Below, piece by piece: positions 54,002-63,378 of a stretch of DNA of 64,000 nt. The notes below the pieces were generated by a model. The model saw nothing but the letters and a program-made list of their open reading frames with translations. It was not told where the DNA came from and made no database searches. Numbering within the stretch: position 1 is the first letter of the stretch; the number at the start of each line of letters is the position of its first letter. The DNA lies in the NCBI RefSeq assembly GCF_040564635.1, contig NZ_CP159837.1, forward strand, positions 2,483,001 to 2,547,000, in the 5' to 3' direction. This stretch comes from Planktothricoides raciborskii GIHE-MW2. Its GTDB lineage: Bacteria > Cyanobacteriota > Cyanobacteriia > Cyanobacteriales > Laspinemataceae. The translations under genes were made by a program, and so were the position numbers.

Positions 54002-54559
54002 ATGCCAGTCGATTATTTTTTTGGATCTGCCTACATTTTGCAGACTGATTTAGGGTCAATGTTGAATAATCCCACGATCGTCGGGGGTTTAGCTGTCCTA
54101 GGTTTGCTCGTAGGCGGGGGATTTTATCTGCTAAATCAAAAAAAACCCGATGCTCTCGATCCTCTGAAGGATCAAGGAAAACTCATCCAAAGTAAAGCCA
54201 CGAAAATTGGTGAAGTTGCTTTAGACAAAATTGATGATGTATTGGAGCAATACCAAAAAGTATTACCCTATCTAAAAGAATTAGGGCTGAAAGTCGAGGG
54301 TTTGAGTATTGAAGCTGGGTTATTCCCCAAAATTAAAACGTCCTTAATTGCTTCCCTAAGCGCTATTGAAGTGGCAGCAGTCGAACGAGTCAAAGAACAA
54401 AATAAATCCAATCAGTTATTAGTGGCTATTCTCAATGCGGTTTTATTAGCCAAAAAATGTAACGATCGCTTGGATCAGGCTTCGATTTCTTTGTTTAAAG
54501 ATATGATTGTGGATATAGAATTAGGGATTCCTCCCGCGATTTCTGTGCGGTTTAAATAA
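54002..54559 (+). CDS. Membrane-anchored protein of unknown function
   Basis: A 185-residue protein. A hydrophobic segment (NPTIVGGLAVLGLLVGGGFYLL, about 23-44) is followed by a mainly helical domain with DPLKDQGKLIQSKATKIGEV and VLEQYQKVLPYLKELGLKVE. Ribosome-binding GAGGAAAA precedes ATG 54002. Ends GIPPAISVRFK. No known family recognised. Confidence 0.75.
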   Translation: MPVDYFFGSAYILQTDLGSMLNNPTIVGGLAVLGLLVGGGFYLLNQKKPDALDPLKDQGKLIQSKATKIGEVALDKIDDVLEQYQKVLPYLKELGLKVEGLSIEAGLFPKIKTSLIASLSAIEVAAVERVKEQNKSNQLLVAILNAVLLAKKCNDRLDQASISLFKDMIVDIELGIPPAISVRFK

Positions 54560-54770
54560 ATCATATTTTGCACAGAATCCAAGCTGAATCTTAGCGGTTT
54601 AACTCCCCAAATTACCGACTGCGCCTTCCCAGTTAGCGGCAGCGCCGATTTTGTTGATCAAGCGATCGCGGTTGAGGTGGTGAGATGAGATCGCGATCGC
54701 TGACCACGAAGACCACTGACCGCTAACCTGTAAAATTTGCCAAAAACATGAAAAATTTACCACCCACATT

Positions 54771-54878
54771 ATGAACGAAGACTTAGGCATTTTTCTGATT
54801 AGCATCGCCGTTTTGATTCTCTATCTGATTTTTTCTGCCATGACGGAGATGGGAACTAAATGGCCGTGGCGGAAATAA
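54771..54878 (+). CDS. Possible 35-residue single-pass membrane protein
   Basis: MNEDLGIFLISIAVLILYLI then FSAMTEMGTKWPWRK stop. One hydrophobic span with charged ends, resembling small thylakoid or subunit-type proteins, but without a strong ribosome-binding site (CCACCCACATT). No family recognised; it could be fortuitous. Too short for ordinary annotation. Confidence 0.35.
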   Translation: MNEDLGIFLISIAVLILYLIFSAMTEMGTKWPWRK

Positions 54879-55210
54879 ATTTTTTATTTTTTATTTGTTA
54901 TTTGTTATTTGTTGTTGGGTAGGGATTCTTTGGTTGTTGGTTGGGGAAAATAATTAACAATTATGTTGCTTGTTGCCTGTTCTTTACTTGTTTTTTGTTT
55001 ACCCCCCACACAGGAAGCTCCCCCGCGTTCGCGAAGCTCAGGCGAGGGAATCGCGCATCTGGGCAATATGCCTGATGCAAGATAGAAAGATCAGCCAAAT
55101 GGCTGATGTCAAGATTGCCAATATCTAGCTAAAGTCAAGAAAAGCTTTGATCCAGGGAAATTTCAATCGATTAATTTTTTGGTTACTCACTGGAAATATA
55201 GAAAAATTTT
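54879..55210. other. Intergenic repeats
   Basis: About 330 bases with ATTTGTTATTTGTTATTTG repeats, the TTGGGTAGGGATTCTTTGG tract shared with 32200, and a GCTCCCCCGCGTTCGCGAAGC stem-like GC sequence near 55018. No gene seen. Confidence 0.55.
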
Positions 55211-55705
55211 ATGCACAAACAATCAGGGTTCTTTGCATTATTAAGTTCGGCGCTCATGGCTGATGAATCTTCCACCACCGCGATCAGAGAGTCTTTATTA
55301 CCCGATGAACAACAAACTTTAGCTAGATTAACGAATCAGTATCAGCGCTTATTTGAGCGATTAGATAATCTTGAGCCAGGAAATCCCACCACATTAGGGC
55401 AGTCAGATAGTTTAGCTAAACAATATGCTGCGGTATTTTCGGCTTATCAAGAAAACATTGAATGTACTAAGCATTTGTTGTCAAAGCAGCAAGACCTGGC
55501 GGGTCGATATGAAAGATTGTTGCAAAAATATGCCCAAAAACTCAATCAAAATAATTTGTCAGACAAGCAACGGTGTACTTATAAGAAATTGTACAATCAA
55601 TATGCTCAGTTGTGCAAACAACATAGTCAGGCTTGTTCAGCGGTGTCAATTCATCTAAAATTATCAGATTGCTCTGAAACGAATTCGGGCATTTACTTGA
55701 ATTAA
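55211..55705 (+). CDS. Coiled-coil protein of unknown function
   Basis: A 164-residue, mostly helical protein with the heptad-type segments LARLTNQYQRLFERLDNLE, KQQDLAGRYERLLQKYAQKL, YKKLYNQYAQLCKQHSQAC and four Cys residues in the C-terminal half. The start MHKQSGFFALLSSALMADE is not a clear signal peptide. No family recognised. Confidence 0.65.
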   Translation: MHKQSGFFALLSSALMADESSTTAIRESLLPDEQQTLARLTNQYQRLFERLDNLEPGNPTTLGQSDSLAKQYAAVFSAYQENIECTKHLLSKQQDLAGRYERLLQKYAQKLNQNNLSDKQRCTYKKLYNQYAQLCKQHSQACSAVSIHLKLSDCSETNSGIYLN

Positions 55706-55900
55706 AAATTTTGTAGTGGCGATGATTATCGTTCAATAATCTGTTGCTTTTTCTCAGAGATTTATCCCCATAACCTTCGCCCCTACACGCCTATCCTATT
55801 TATCGCCTATTTATATTTACCCCATCATCCTCCCCATCTTTTTGCCTTCTGTCCTCTGCCGTCTATTTCTGATGACTATCACGAAAGTTTAGCCATTAGA

Positions 55901-56320
55901 TTAGCCGTTAAACACTTCAAAAATTTTATGGCAAAAATTTTTTAGCTTTTGGGCTACTTCGGGGGTAGGTGCAGTTGTCCCAACAAATCGCCAATTTTCA
56001 ATAGTGGAAAATCGCCATTGTTGCCCTTGATGATCGTAACCAGCAGCTTCAACCCCGATCGCCCGTCGATGTTTTTCTAAGGGATCTTCATAAAACCGAA
56101 TTTGCACTAAAATACTGCGACTTTGGAAAGAGTGACTGCGCCCTGGAAAATGGAAACCAATATCAATAGAATCTGGATCGACCAGTTCTTTGGTTTCGGG
56201 ATCGTTCATCCAGGGTTTGAGGTCGGATCTGACATCAGGAAACTCTGACTTAAACAGATTGACCACAGCGGCAATTTTGCTGGCGAGTTCAAAGTTTTTC
56301 ACTTGTTCAGCGGCGTTCAC
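55901..56320 (-). CDS. Conserved small protein of unknown function
   Basis: A 139-residue soluble protein: KIAAVVNLFKSEFPDVRSDL, DIGFHFPGRSHSFQSRSILV, RAIGVEAAGYDHQGQQWRFS and VAQKLKNFCHKIFEVFNG. It looks like an alpha/beta fold of cyanobacterial conserved hypotheticals. It is followed by A/T-rich spacer. No function inferred. Confidence 0.75.
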   Translation of the reverse strand: MNAAEQVKNFELASKIAAVVNLFKSEFPDVRSDLKPWMNDPETKELVDPDSIDIGFHFPGRSHSFQSRSILVQIRFYEDPLEKHRRAIGVEAAGYDHQGQQWRFSTIENWRFVGTTAPTPEVAQKLKNFCHKIFEVFNG

Positions 56321-56584
56321 GGTTTATCCTCCGATTAACGAGACTTAAAAATCAGAAATTCGTAAAAAAATTGATAATTTCGGGGGTTCCTGGGTTGGTA
56401 ATTTGTGGATTTTCAGATCGCAAGTCACCAATCGTCGATGTAGGAACTGGGAGGTTGATGTCTGTCTTGAAACAAGAAATGGTATGAGTGATAGATGGAT
56501 ATGTGAGGTTGGCAGTTCACTCTTATCAGCATAAGAGGTGCTGATCGCACTGTTTCTCCCAGCGAGGTACTAGGATCCACTAAC

Positions 56585-56974
56585 ATGGCAATACCCTGTC
56601 ACATCATTATCGAAGGAAATTCGGCGATCATCTATGCTAGTCGCAATGGCGCCCCGGAAAAAGTTAGACGCTTGCTTCAGCCATTTCTAGCAAAATTTTG
56701 GCAAGAAAGAGAAGCGGCTGGGGAATATCACAATACTCCTGAGTGTTTGGCCGCTCAGATTATCGTCCGACTTGGCTTTGAAATCTGTGAGGATGATTAC
56801 TCAAATTTGCGAATCGGCACCAATGTCTATGACCCTGATGTGGAATATCTTTATGCGATCGCCTTGGATCAAAGCGTGACTGTTTGGGTTCCCCAGGAGG
56901 AATATCGGCAAAATCCCAGCTTGGGTTTAGCCGCTTGTCGTCAATTAGAAGCAGAGGGCTGGAAATCTGAATAA
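56585..56974 (+). CDS. Conserved small protein of unknown function
   Basis: A 129-residue soluble protein: PCHIIIEGNSAIIYASRNGA, ECLAAQIIVRLGFEICEDDY and NVYDPDVEYLYAIALDQSVT. The pattern fits an alpha/beta domain of cyanobacterial conserved hypotheticals. The gene stands alone between intergenic spacers. Confidence 0.75.
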   Translation: MAIPCHIIIEGNSAIIYASRNGAPEKVRRLLQPFLAKFWQEREAAGEYHNTPECLAAQIIVRLGFEICEDDYSNLRIGTNVYDPDVEYLYAIALDQSVTVWVPQEEYRQNPSLGLAACRQLEAEGWKSE

Positions 56975-57024
56975 CAATTGCTTGACCTACAGCGCTTTCC
57001 ATTCTTCACGAACCACAAACACTT

Positions 57025-57118
57025 GTAGGGGCGAAGCATTCCGGCAGTAGGGGCGAATGGCCATTCGCCCCTACAATGCTGAAAATATTAATCTTAGTAC
57101 CGGAATGCTTCGCCCTAC
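57025..57118. repeat. Nested palindromes
   Basis: An outer inverted repeat, GTAGGGGCGAAGCATTCCGG (57025-57044) with its approximate complement at 57100-57118, encloses a perfect 28-bp palindrome at 57047-57074 (GTAGGGGCGAATGG and its complement). The same palindrome type splits tnpB at 46362. Confidence 0.85.
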
Positions 57119-57178
57119 CGTGGTTTATTAATCTGAAAAACGCGGTAAACCAATCAAGCAATTGTTCAGAAGTGTTAC

Positions 57179-58954
57179 TTAGGGCAGGACGCGGACACGA
57201 GCAAATTTGAGACCAGTCACTCCTTGGAGAGGTTCAACATTACCGGATTGAATTTTCGGTTCGACCCAACCCTCTCTGGATAAATAACAAAGATATTTTT
57301 GGTATTCTTCCCATTCTTTGTTCGTGGAGTAAACCAAGGTTAACATTCCCGGTTGAGTGATTCGTTCTTGCGATCGCTGATCGACCCCTTTGTCAATGCG
57401 TTTTTTGACAATCTCATAGCGAGTGTCTCGCGTTCCTCCCACATCAAACAACCGTTCCGTCTTTTCGTCGTGAAAAATATCAATGGATGTGTCTTGTACC
57501 AAAACTAAATGGGTCAGTTTCAACTGGGTATCATAATCTTGCTGAATTTTGAAAGCCGTCCGCGCACAATCACAAACTGCTTTCAACTGTTCATAACGTA
57601 AACTCCGCAAATGGAATAAACAAAAGTCCCCGTGAATCGATTTCCCCACATAAATCATGTGATCGATGCCATCAGTGCATTCAATATCACAGTAATGGGG
57701 AATAATTTTTTGCATCTTTTCTTGCCAAGATTCCCAAGTTTCCCGTAAACACTGATTAATCTGATTCACCGCTTCGTCATACCGCGCTCTGGCTTGATAA
57801 ACACATTGATGTTCGTTAGCACAAGCTTCTGTATAGGCTTGCACTGCTTCAGCGGCAGGAATACCACATTCGGCAAAATAATCAAAATAAATTTCTAGAT
57901 TATTTTGTAAATATTCAGTAGCGGTTACTTCTGAATCAACCGTAATCCCTTCTTTTAAATGCTCAATTTGCTCAAGTAAATCAAGGCGCATTTGTTGGAC
58001 TAAATCGCTGTTTTGGTATTCACAAACTGCATCGACAATTTTAATCCCAAGGCCATATTGCGCCAGCAAATCTTTTTGAATTGCCCGATTTCGTTCTTGA
58101 GACGAGCCTCGAATATCGGAAATCCCGTAAAGCGGATAGACATTCTTAAACACAATCGGTTCGGGAGGTAAACCCCAACTTCTTCTTTCCGCTTCTTGTA
58201 AAAATCGCGCTTCTACGGAGGGATGAATATTATTAAAAGAAGTTGTTCTTTGTTGTAAAGCTTGACGCAATGCAGCGGTAAAAGGCGAAATCAGTTGTTT
58301 GGCATTGTGCAAATCCCCCTGATTAAAGTGATTCGGCTGACTACTGGTTAATACCACTAATCCCATCGGCTGCTGATGGTTTTCATCATAGTTTTCATAA
58401 TTATGGCTGATGCCAATGACCAGGGGAATAAGTAATAGAGAGCGAACACCGCTTTCGAGTAGTTGGCGATCGCATTCGGTGGGAGCATCTAAACGCAGAT
58501 CCGGGATCTGACAAATTTGATTGGAGTCTGCGGCTTTTTGGAAATGAGATCCCTGCAAAAATTCTAGGGAATAACTAATCACACTGAGTTCTTGAAATTC
58601 GGTTTCACTAAATAAACGAGCCGGGTCTTGTTCGGCACTGAGAAACAGAGTTTTATCCGCCAGAAATAGCGATCGCATTTCCCGATCGAGTTGGCGAAAT
58701 CCTTCTGGTCTGAGAATAGATTCTCGACCTGTGAGCCTTTGGATAACTTGCTGCATCTGTTGCTCAACGGTGACATCAAAAGCTTCCCAGAGCAAAAAAC
58801 CTTTAACTCGGTAATGATCTAGGTTCAGCTTTTTCATCAAACTTTCTAATTGTTCAGCGTCACTCAATTGATCTGCTATAATTTTTTCTGGGGTTACAGA
58901 TGACGGCAAAAAATTACTTAACTTACTTAATTTATCGGTGAGTTGCTCCGCCAC
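57179..58954 (-). CDS. GAF-domain-like protein, N-terminus uncertain
   Basis: A protein of at least 591 residues if GTG 58954 (VAEQLTDKLSKLSNFL) is the start. The first half resembles a GAF-type signalling domain (LFSETEFQELSVISYSLEFL, ECDRQLLESGVRSLLLIPLV). The second half (EARFLQEAERRSWGLPPEPI, ISDIRGSSQERNRAIQKDLL, LVLVQDTSIDIFHDEKTERL) is of unknown type, ending GLKFARVRVLP. The frame stays open to 59461, but that part is antisense to the integrase gene and unlikely to be coding. Confidence 0.7.
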   Translation of the reverse strand: MAEQLTDKLSKLSNFLPSSVTPEKIIADQLSDAEQLESLMKKLNLDHYRVKGFLLWEAFDVTVEQQMQQVIQRLTGRESILRPEGFRQLDREMRSLFLADKTLFLSAEQDPARLFSETEFQELSVISYSLEFLQGSHFQKAADSNQICQIPDLRLDAPTECDRQLLESGVRSLLLIPLVIGISHNYENYDENHQQPMGLVVLTSSQPNHFNQGDLHNAKQLISPFTAALRQALQQRTTSFNNIHPSVEARFLQEAERRSWGLPPEPIVFKNVYPLYGISDIRGSSQERNRAIQKDLLAQYGLGIKIVDAVCEYQNSDLVQQMRLDLLEQIEHLKEGITVDSEVTATEYLQNNLEIYFDYFAECGIPAAEAVQAYTEACANEHQCVYQARARYDEAVNQINQCLRETWESWQEKMQKIIPHYCDIECTDGIDHMIYVGKSIHGDFCLFHLRSLRYEQLKAVCDCARTAFKIQQDYDTQLKLTHLVLVQDTSIDIFHDEKTERLFDVGGTRDTRYEIVKKRIDKGVDQRSQERITQPGMLTLVYSTNKEWEEYQKYLCYLSREGWVEPKIQSGNVEPLQGVTGLKFARVRVLP

Positions 58955-59212
58955 AGAAACTTTTAATCCTTGAGAATTTAGCCAGAATTTTATTAACCTC
59001 GGTTCTGGATATAAAACACTATTAACGCTGAGGGTAATAGATTCGTCTATGTAGCCCGGTTTGTGGCAAACCAGACTAATTAACTTAAAATTCTGTGATA
59101 CTATTAATTTGTCTAGAGTCAAGCCTTTAGCATCTAACTTTGTAGGTGCTAAAAAGTACACTGTAAGCACCGAAAATGCACCTTTAAAATCTAATAAACA
59201 ATTAGCAACTAT

Positions 59213-60775
59213 ATGACTAAAGTCAAAAATGGCGGCAACCCGGCTAAGTCTTTGGAAGATGTCAAAGCTGAGATTAAAAATCACAACTCTGATATAAAGG
59301 CAAGATACGGTGGTCGGGGTGTCTGTACGCTCAAGGTTAACGATCGCTCGATCAGCAACGCAACCTTGACTTTGATATTTACCTACCCGGTAAACCGTGA
59401 TGGAATTCAGAAACCTGAACAATATAACGTAGGCATGGGTAGCGCTCACATTCCATTGCAAGTAACTAAGGCTAAAAACGCTAGTAACTTACTAACCCAC
59501 GTCTTGAAAAACAATCGCTTTTCTGATAACCCTATTGCATTTTGGGACTATCTTGATTATGATGTGTTGGGAAAGGTAAAAAAAGGGATAGCACCAAAGG
59601 TTATTGGTGACTTAATAGAAGCTTACAAATTAGCTTTTATCGCTGATAATAAGGATGCTAAAAGTTCAGAAAGTAAGTGGAATAATTATCGGGGTCGTTA
59701 TCTTGAAAGCTTACCTAGTGACGCTGTACTGACTTCTAAAGTGTTGATAGATTTTGTTAACTCTTTAGACGATAACAGTCAAGCGACAAAAGCAATTACA
59801 GCAGTCAAAGCATTGCTGCAATATCACGATTTAGAACGCGAGCTTGGTAACGCTTTAAACTGCCGTAAGTTCACTGGTAAGGATAAAGAAGAACGCGAGA
59901 CTTACGTCCCAACGGATGACGAAATCATCTATGTCTGGGAAAATGGTTTTAGTCTTTATAAAAAAGACGGTCATAAAAAAGGTGGTAAGCAGTTACACGG
60001 TACTAAAGCCCATCAATTCGTGTTCGGTATCATGGCTACCTATGGTATTCGCGCTCATGAATTTTGGCACGTTCTAAATTGGCATAACCCGGTTAACATT
60101 TCGTCTAAAGAGTGGGTTCAAGTCGATTCTGATGATTCTGACGATTCTACTGATAGTGAGTACGGCCTAGGCCGGGTTCAAATTGAGAGCGATCGCATAA
60201 TCCCCGCGTTCTTTGACCCCGACAATGAGTTCCCAGTCCTGGTTATCAGTGACGATACTAAGACCGGTAAACGATTGGCTATGCCACTGTCACCTATCGG
60301 CGATAACTGGTTAGAACGTTTTCATCTTAAGGATGAGTTGATATTGCCAGATATCAAAGAACCGTTGAAAGTAAGGAAAGATTATCAATCAAATGGTGCG
60401 GGCGCGATAATTCGTGGGCTAGGTTGTGGCGAAAAATCAACGATCGCGTGGGAATCTTTGAACGTTACCAAGTTCTCATCCCATAAGTTGCGTCACGCCT
60501 ACACCCATCGGGGCCGTTGCCTAGGAGTCAATCCCTGGAAGCTTGCCCAAAGTCAAGGTCACACCTTGTCAACTGCTGAGAGTGTTTACGCTAAAAACTT
60601 AGCGAGTCAACGAACGGCTGCAATGCTAAAAGAGGAGTGGCAACGGGTTTATCAGCAGAACAAATTGCCACAATTGACTAAAGAGCAAGCTGTCAAGATA
60701 TCTGAGAGTTTAAAGGCAGAAACAACAGATATTAACTTGATTGTAAGTAAGTTGCTAGAGGCTATCTACGGATAG
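59213..60775 (+). CDS. Tyrosine recombinase/integrase
   Basis: A 520-residue phage/island-type integrase. The catalytic R-H-R-Y set is visible: first Arg in TYGIRAHEFWHVLNW (about 285), HxxR in FSSHKLRHAYTHRG (about 430), a second His in SQGHTLS, and nucleophilic Tyr in SVYAKNLAS (about 462). The N-terminal region (about 1-240) contains an arm/core-binding helical part with KSSESKWNNYRGRYLESLPS. ATG 59213 is preceded by an AT-rich 260-bp gap. It probably marks one end of an integrated element that runs to or beyond 64000. Confidence 0.92.
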   Translation: MTKVKNGGNPAKSLEDVKAEIKNHNSDIKARYGGRGVCTLKVNDRSISNATLTLIFTYPVNRDGIQKPEQYNVGMGSAHIPLQVTKAKNASNLLTHVLKNNRFSDNPIAFWDYLDYDVLGKVKKGIAPKVIGDLIEAYKLAFIADNKDAKSSESKWNNYRGRYLESLPSDAVLTSKVLIDFVNSLDDNSQATKAITAVKALLQYHDLERELGNALNCRKFTGKDKEERETYVPTDDEIIYVWENGFSLYKKDGHKKGGKQLHGTKAHQFVFGIMATYGIRAHEFWHVLNWHNPVNISSKEWVQVDSDDSDDSTDSEYGLGRVQIESDRIIPAFFDPDNEFPVLVISDDTKTGKRLAMPLSPIGDNWLERFHLKDELILPDIKEPLKVRKDYQSNGAGAIIRGLGCGEKSTIAWESLNVTKFSSHKLRHAYTHRGRCLGVNPWKLAQSQGHTLSTAESVYAKNLASQRTAAMLKEEWQRVYQQNKLPQLTKEQAVKISESLKAETTDINLIVSKLLEAIYG

Positions 60776-61063
60776 GTAGTGATTATTTTTTTGACGAACA
60801 GAGCGCATTTGCTTTAATTGCAAAGAAGTGTCGCTTGACCCGACACACCCGACATCCTCAGTCACGGCAAGGGTTTCATCCGACATTCCACCCGACATTT
60901 CACCCGACATTTCATCCGACATGGGAATCTCGTTAATGCCCAGCATAAACATCGACTTAGCGGGTAAGCGCTCAGAATTGCGATCGCTTTTCTGTTTATC
61001 CAGGTCCAGGATGCAGCTTTGTACAGAAGTTATCCGGGGATGACTCCCCGAACATTGGCCAAC
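60776..61063. other. Intergenic region with CCCGACATTTCA-type repeats
   Basis: About 290 bases after the integrase. Between 60888 and 60925 the unit (CA)TCCGACAT or CACCCGACATTT is repeated four or five times. Both-strand reading frames through it (114 residues minus, 71 residues plus) have no supporting signal. Confidence 0.5.
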
Positions 61064-61088
61064 AAAAAACCCCCCAAGGTAGGGGGGG
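61064..61088 (-). terminator. Minus-strand terminator of the XRE repressor gene
   Basis: CCCCCC-loop-GGGGGG stem at 61070-61088 followed, on the minus strand, by TTTTTT (61069-61064). It lies about 80 bases after the XRE gene stop. Confidence 0.8.
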
Positions 61089-61164
61089 CGATAGCGCATC
61101 CGCGCCGCGAAAGCGATGTTGCATCCGCAACGCTACGCGATCGCATCTCTTAAGTTTTTGGGGG

Positions 61165-61410
61165 TTATGCCGCGTCAGCTTTGTCTGGCACATATTCTAT
61201 TAAATCCATCGGAGTGCATCCCAACGCTCTACATAAGTCGTTTAGATCATCTCCGCTCATGGTGGGCATTTTGTCCTTTTTTAATCTAGGGATGCTGGTT
61301 TCGTGTTTTCCCAACCGTACCGCTAGATCACGATTTGAGATATTGTAACGTGCCATTACCTCTCTGCACTTCCATCTCAGCATTGTAGGTTCACTCATTA
61401 ACTTACTCAT
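61165..61410 (-). CDS. XRE (Cro/C1-type) helix-turn-helix regulator
   Basis: An 81-residue protein if started at ATG 61410 (MSKLMSEPTMLRWKCREVM); an earlier ATG gives 84 to 95 residues. HTH: REVMARYNISNRDLAVRLGK then HETSIPRLKKDKMPTM, then SGDDLNDLCRALGCTPMDLI. Typical of small repressors of mobile elements. It is divergent from the small-gene cluster beyond 61500, consistent with repression of the element's rightward genes; an operator is expected in 61411-61720 but not recognised. Confidence 0.85.
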   Translation of the reverse strand: MSKLMSEPTMLRWKCREVMARYNISNRDLAVRLGKHETSIPRLKKDKMPTMSGDDLNDLCRALGCTPMDLIEYVPDKADAA

Positions 61411-61870
61411 ACTTATCATATCCCTTATGGTCTTTGTATAGTAGTTTAGCATATATCGCTAATTATTTTGACAAAAACTATTAACATTTAGAGAAAATTC
61501 ATATATATTAAGAACATGGCAAGCAACAACACCCCTACCGCAAATGGTCGGGGGGGGCGCGGCTAAGAACCGCAGTTGATGCAACGCCATAAGCCAACCA
61601 AGACTCAACGCCCAAAGATAGCCTTTACACCATCGCCCCTATCCGGGAATCAACTAGATAAACCGTCCAGGGCCGCCGGATAACCAGAAAGCGGGTAAGG
61701 CAGAAAAATCCGATAAGCGGGTACGCTTGCCAAAGTTACGGGTAAGGCCGGATGAGTGCCGTACTGAGTTAGGTTATTTCCACAAAAACTTTAAAACCCG
61801 CATCAGCGCTCATTCTTGGCGGAATACGCTGACACGGGCAATCCTGCACCTAGAAAAAGGTACGTTACCT
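61411..61870. other. Divergent control region with decayed reading frame
   Basis: Contains the promoters between repressor and rightward genes. Short frames (MASNNTPTANGRGG; MQRHKPTKTQRPKIAFTPSP; DNQKAGKAEKSDKRVRLPKL) lie in sequence with shifts between them, including one at a G8 run near 61551, and could be remains of one frameshifted gene that leads into the 61871 frame. Confidence 0.4.
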
Positions 61871-62179
61871 ATGAATATAACACAAACCGTCACCATTCAG
61901 GTATCCCTGGGGGATGAACTTGCGTCTCTCCATGACCTGACAGTGTTTACCTATGACCAGTTAGAGGCACTACTGGAAGCTTGTAGCTCATCTCTGAGAA
62001 CGGGATGCAACATTGCGGCAACGCTTGAAGAATGTGGCACTGCATCATATTTTGATGATGATTTTCTCGAGTCGGTGAATACTTTTGCCTATGACGATCC
62101 GCGCCAAGAATTAATTGAGGCGATCGTCTTTATTGCTGCCCGGTTGCATCAACTGGAAACTGATGAGGTAGCAGCATGA
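61871..62179 (+). CDS. Small acidic protein, element gene 1
   Basis: A 102-residue protein from ATG 61871 (MNITQTVTIQVSLGDELASL), acidic C-terminal part DDDFLESVNTFAYDDPRQEL. The frame is open up to TTG 61727 and further, with RTELGYFHKNFKTRISAHSW preceding it, so a longer form cannot be excluded. Overlaps the next gene by ATGA. Function unknown. Confidence 0.6.
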   Translation: MNITQTVTIQVSLGDELASLHDLTVFTYDQLEALLEACSSSLRTGCNIAATLEECGTASYFDDDFLESVNTFAYDDPRQELIEAIVFIAARLHQLETDEVAA

Positions 62180-62421
62180 GCATCTTAAGTAACGCCTTCT
62201 CTTTTAACAGCACTGAGCAATATTTAGAAGCTTGGGACAAATGTGACCAGGTACTTTCTAATCTGTCTGCACTTATTTCTTATATGGAAAGTGCAGCGAC
62301 TTTAACTGATTGCTCGGAATCATATTTAGCCAAAATCAGAGAATCTGAAGCAACCCTAAGAGAAGCGATGAATTTACTCTGCCAGGACTGTGAACGATTT
62401 ATGAATGGCAAGGATAAATGA
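62176..62421 (+). CDS. Small helical protein, element gene 2
   Basis: An 81-residue protein MSILSNAFSFNSTEQYLEAW ... ISYMESAATLTDCSESYLAK ... MNLLCQDCERFMNGKDK. Coupled to gene 1 by a 4-base overlap and overlapping gene 3 by 17 bases. Three Cys residues in the C-terminal half (TDCSES, LLCQDCE). No family recognised. Confidence 0.65.
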   Translation: MSILSNAFSFNSTEQYLEAWDKCDQVLSNLSALISYMESAATLTDCSESYLAKIRESEATLREAMNLLCQDCERFMNGKDK

Positions 62422-62590
62422 AAAATCATCAGATAAAGAATGCGCTTACGCTGCTAAAATTTCTTCTGAATTGGCTAAGAATTCAGTACCAATTGAAGAA
62501 AGCAGGCATTGTCCCAATTGTGGGTCAAGGGCAGTTGACTTCTCATTTTTCGGGTATTACTGTCCCGATGAAGAATTCGGCAAATATTGA
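62405..62590 (+). CDS. Small zinc-ribbon protein, element gene 3
   Basis: A 61-residue protein with CPNCGSRAVDFSFFGYYCPD. The CxxC plus a third Cys suggests a degenerate zinc ribbon. Start ATG 62405 lies in the 3' end of gene 2. An alternative frame at 62418-62606 overlaps and lacks motifs, so this frame is preferred. Confidence 0.6.
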   Translation: MARINEKSSDKECAYAAKISSELAKNSVPIEESRHCPNCGSRAVDFSFFGYYCPDEEFGKY

Positions 62591-62622
62591 CCGGAAACGG
62601 AAATGAGGCGGCATAACTAACA

Positions 62623-62658
62623 GGGAACACCCTCAAAGCTATTGCCTAGGGTGTTCCC
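62623..62658 (+). terminator. Hairpin after element gene 3
   Basis: GGGAACACCCT (62623-62633) and AGGGTGTTCCC (62648-62658) form an 11-bp perfect stem, loop 14 bases, followed by CTTTG. Probably ends the gene 1-3 transcript, although the T-tail is short. Confidence 0.6.
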
Positions 62659-62682
62659 CTTTGATTCAAGGATTTAAGTATT

Positions 62683-62892
62683 ATGAAAAGACTTTACGCG
62701 GCCTTTAACATCCGACAGTTAAAGGCTAAACTTTCTCATCTCAGTCGGACATCTTTCAGAATCACTCGCAACTTTTTCAAGTCCAGACTAGGCATCGTCA
62801 AGCGGGACTGGTCACGGTTAACCAAGGCTGAAATCATCCGAGTTCTAGATTATTATTACGGTTCTTTAGTGCCTGACTTAGCAAAAACCTAA
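62683..62892 (+). CDS. Basic small protein, element gene 4
   Basis: A 69-residue basic protein, MKRLYAAFNIRQLKAKLSHL ... RDWSRLTKAEIIRVLDYYYG. High Arg/Lys content suggests nucleic-acid contact, but no domain is recognised. An AAGGATTTAAGT sequence just before the ATG gives a usable ribosome-binding site. Confidence 0.6.
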   Translation: MKRLYAAFNIRQLKAKLSHLSRTSFRITRNFFKSRLGIVKRDWSRLTKAEIIRVLDYYYGSLVPDLAKT

Positions 62893-62936
62893 GTGATTAC
62901 CGTTTTCAAGTAACAAGCCCAAACAACTTTCTGAGC

Positions 62937-63284
62937 GTGTTGCCTAAATTACGCCGTGAGTCAGGTCAGCAGTGGCGATTAATAGAACCGGCCAAAAAGA
63001 TAGATGAGTTGAGTAACTCTGGGATTTCCTTATATTTGGCTCAGTTCAAAAAAGTTTACCCCAAAAATTATCAACTGGACATCTGGGATAACCCAGAGTG
63101 TTTTCTGGTAGTTGCTGAGATAGGTACAGACCTTTATATCTATGTCTCTCAACGTCATTTTGACGTGACTGAGTTCTTGGAACAAATCAAGCAAAAGTAT
63201 GCAGAGTTAGTGTTTGAACTGTCATCCCGGTTCATTTCGTTTCGCGGTGACTTTCGCGGTGACTTAGGGGTGATCGTGACCTGA
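62937..63284 (+). CDS. Unknown protein, element gene 5
   Basis: A 115-residue protein from GTG 62937 or TTG 62940 (PKLRRESGQQWRLIEPAKKI). Contains SLYLAQFKKVYPKNYQLDIW and VVAEIGTDLYIYVSQRHFDV, an alpha/beta pattern, ending SFRGDFRGDLGVIVT with a duplicated RGDF/RGDL. No family recognised. No strong ribosome-binding site, so the exact start is uncertain. Confidence 0.6.
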   Translation: MLPKLRRESGQQWRLIEPAKKIDELSNSGISLYLAQFKKVYPKNYQLDIWDNPECFLVVAEIGTDLYIYVSQRHFDVTEFLEQIKQKYAELVFELSSRFISFRGDFRGDLGVIVT

Positions 63285-63378
63285 AAAAGTCACCGTTGCA
63301 CCTTGCCGGTGCAAAAGCTTACACCTTTGATGTGACTAGGTTTCAAGCATTTCAAGGCCACGGTGCGATCGCCAACGG

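Noticed and set aside
57179-59461. 760-residue version of the GAF-like protein
   Set aside because: The first part is antisense to the integrase and has no domain pattern; the extension is probably chance openness.
60755-61099. 114-residue minus-strand and 71-residue plus-strand frames next to the integrase
   Set aside because: Both are generated by the CCCGACATTTCA repeat and have no other support.
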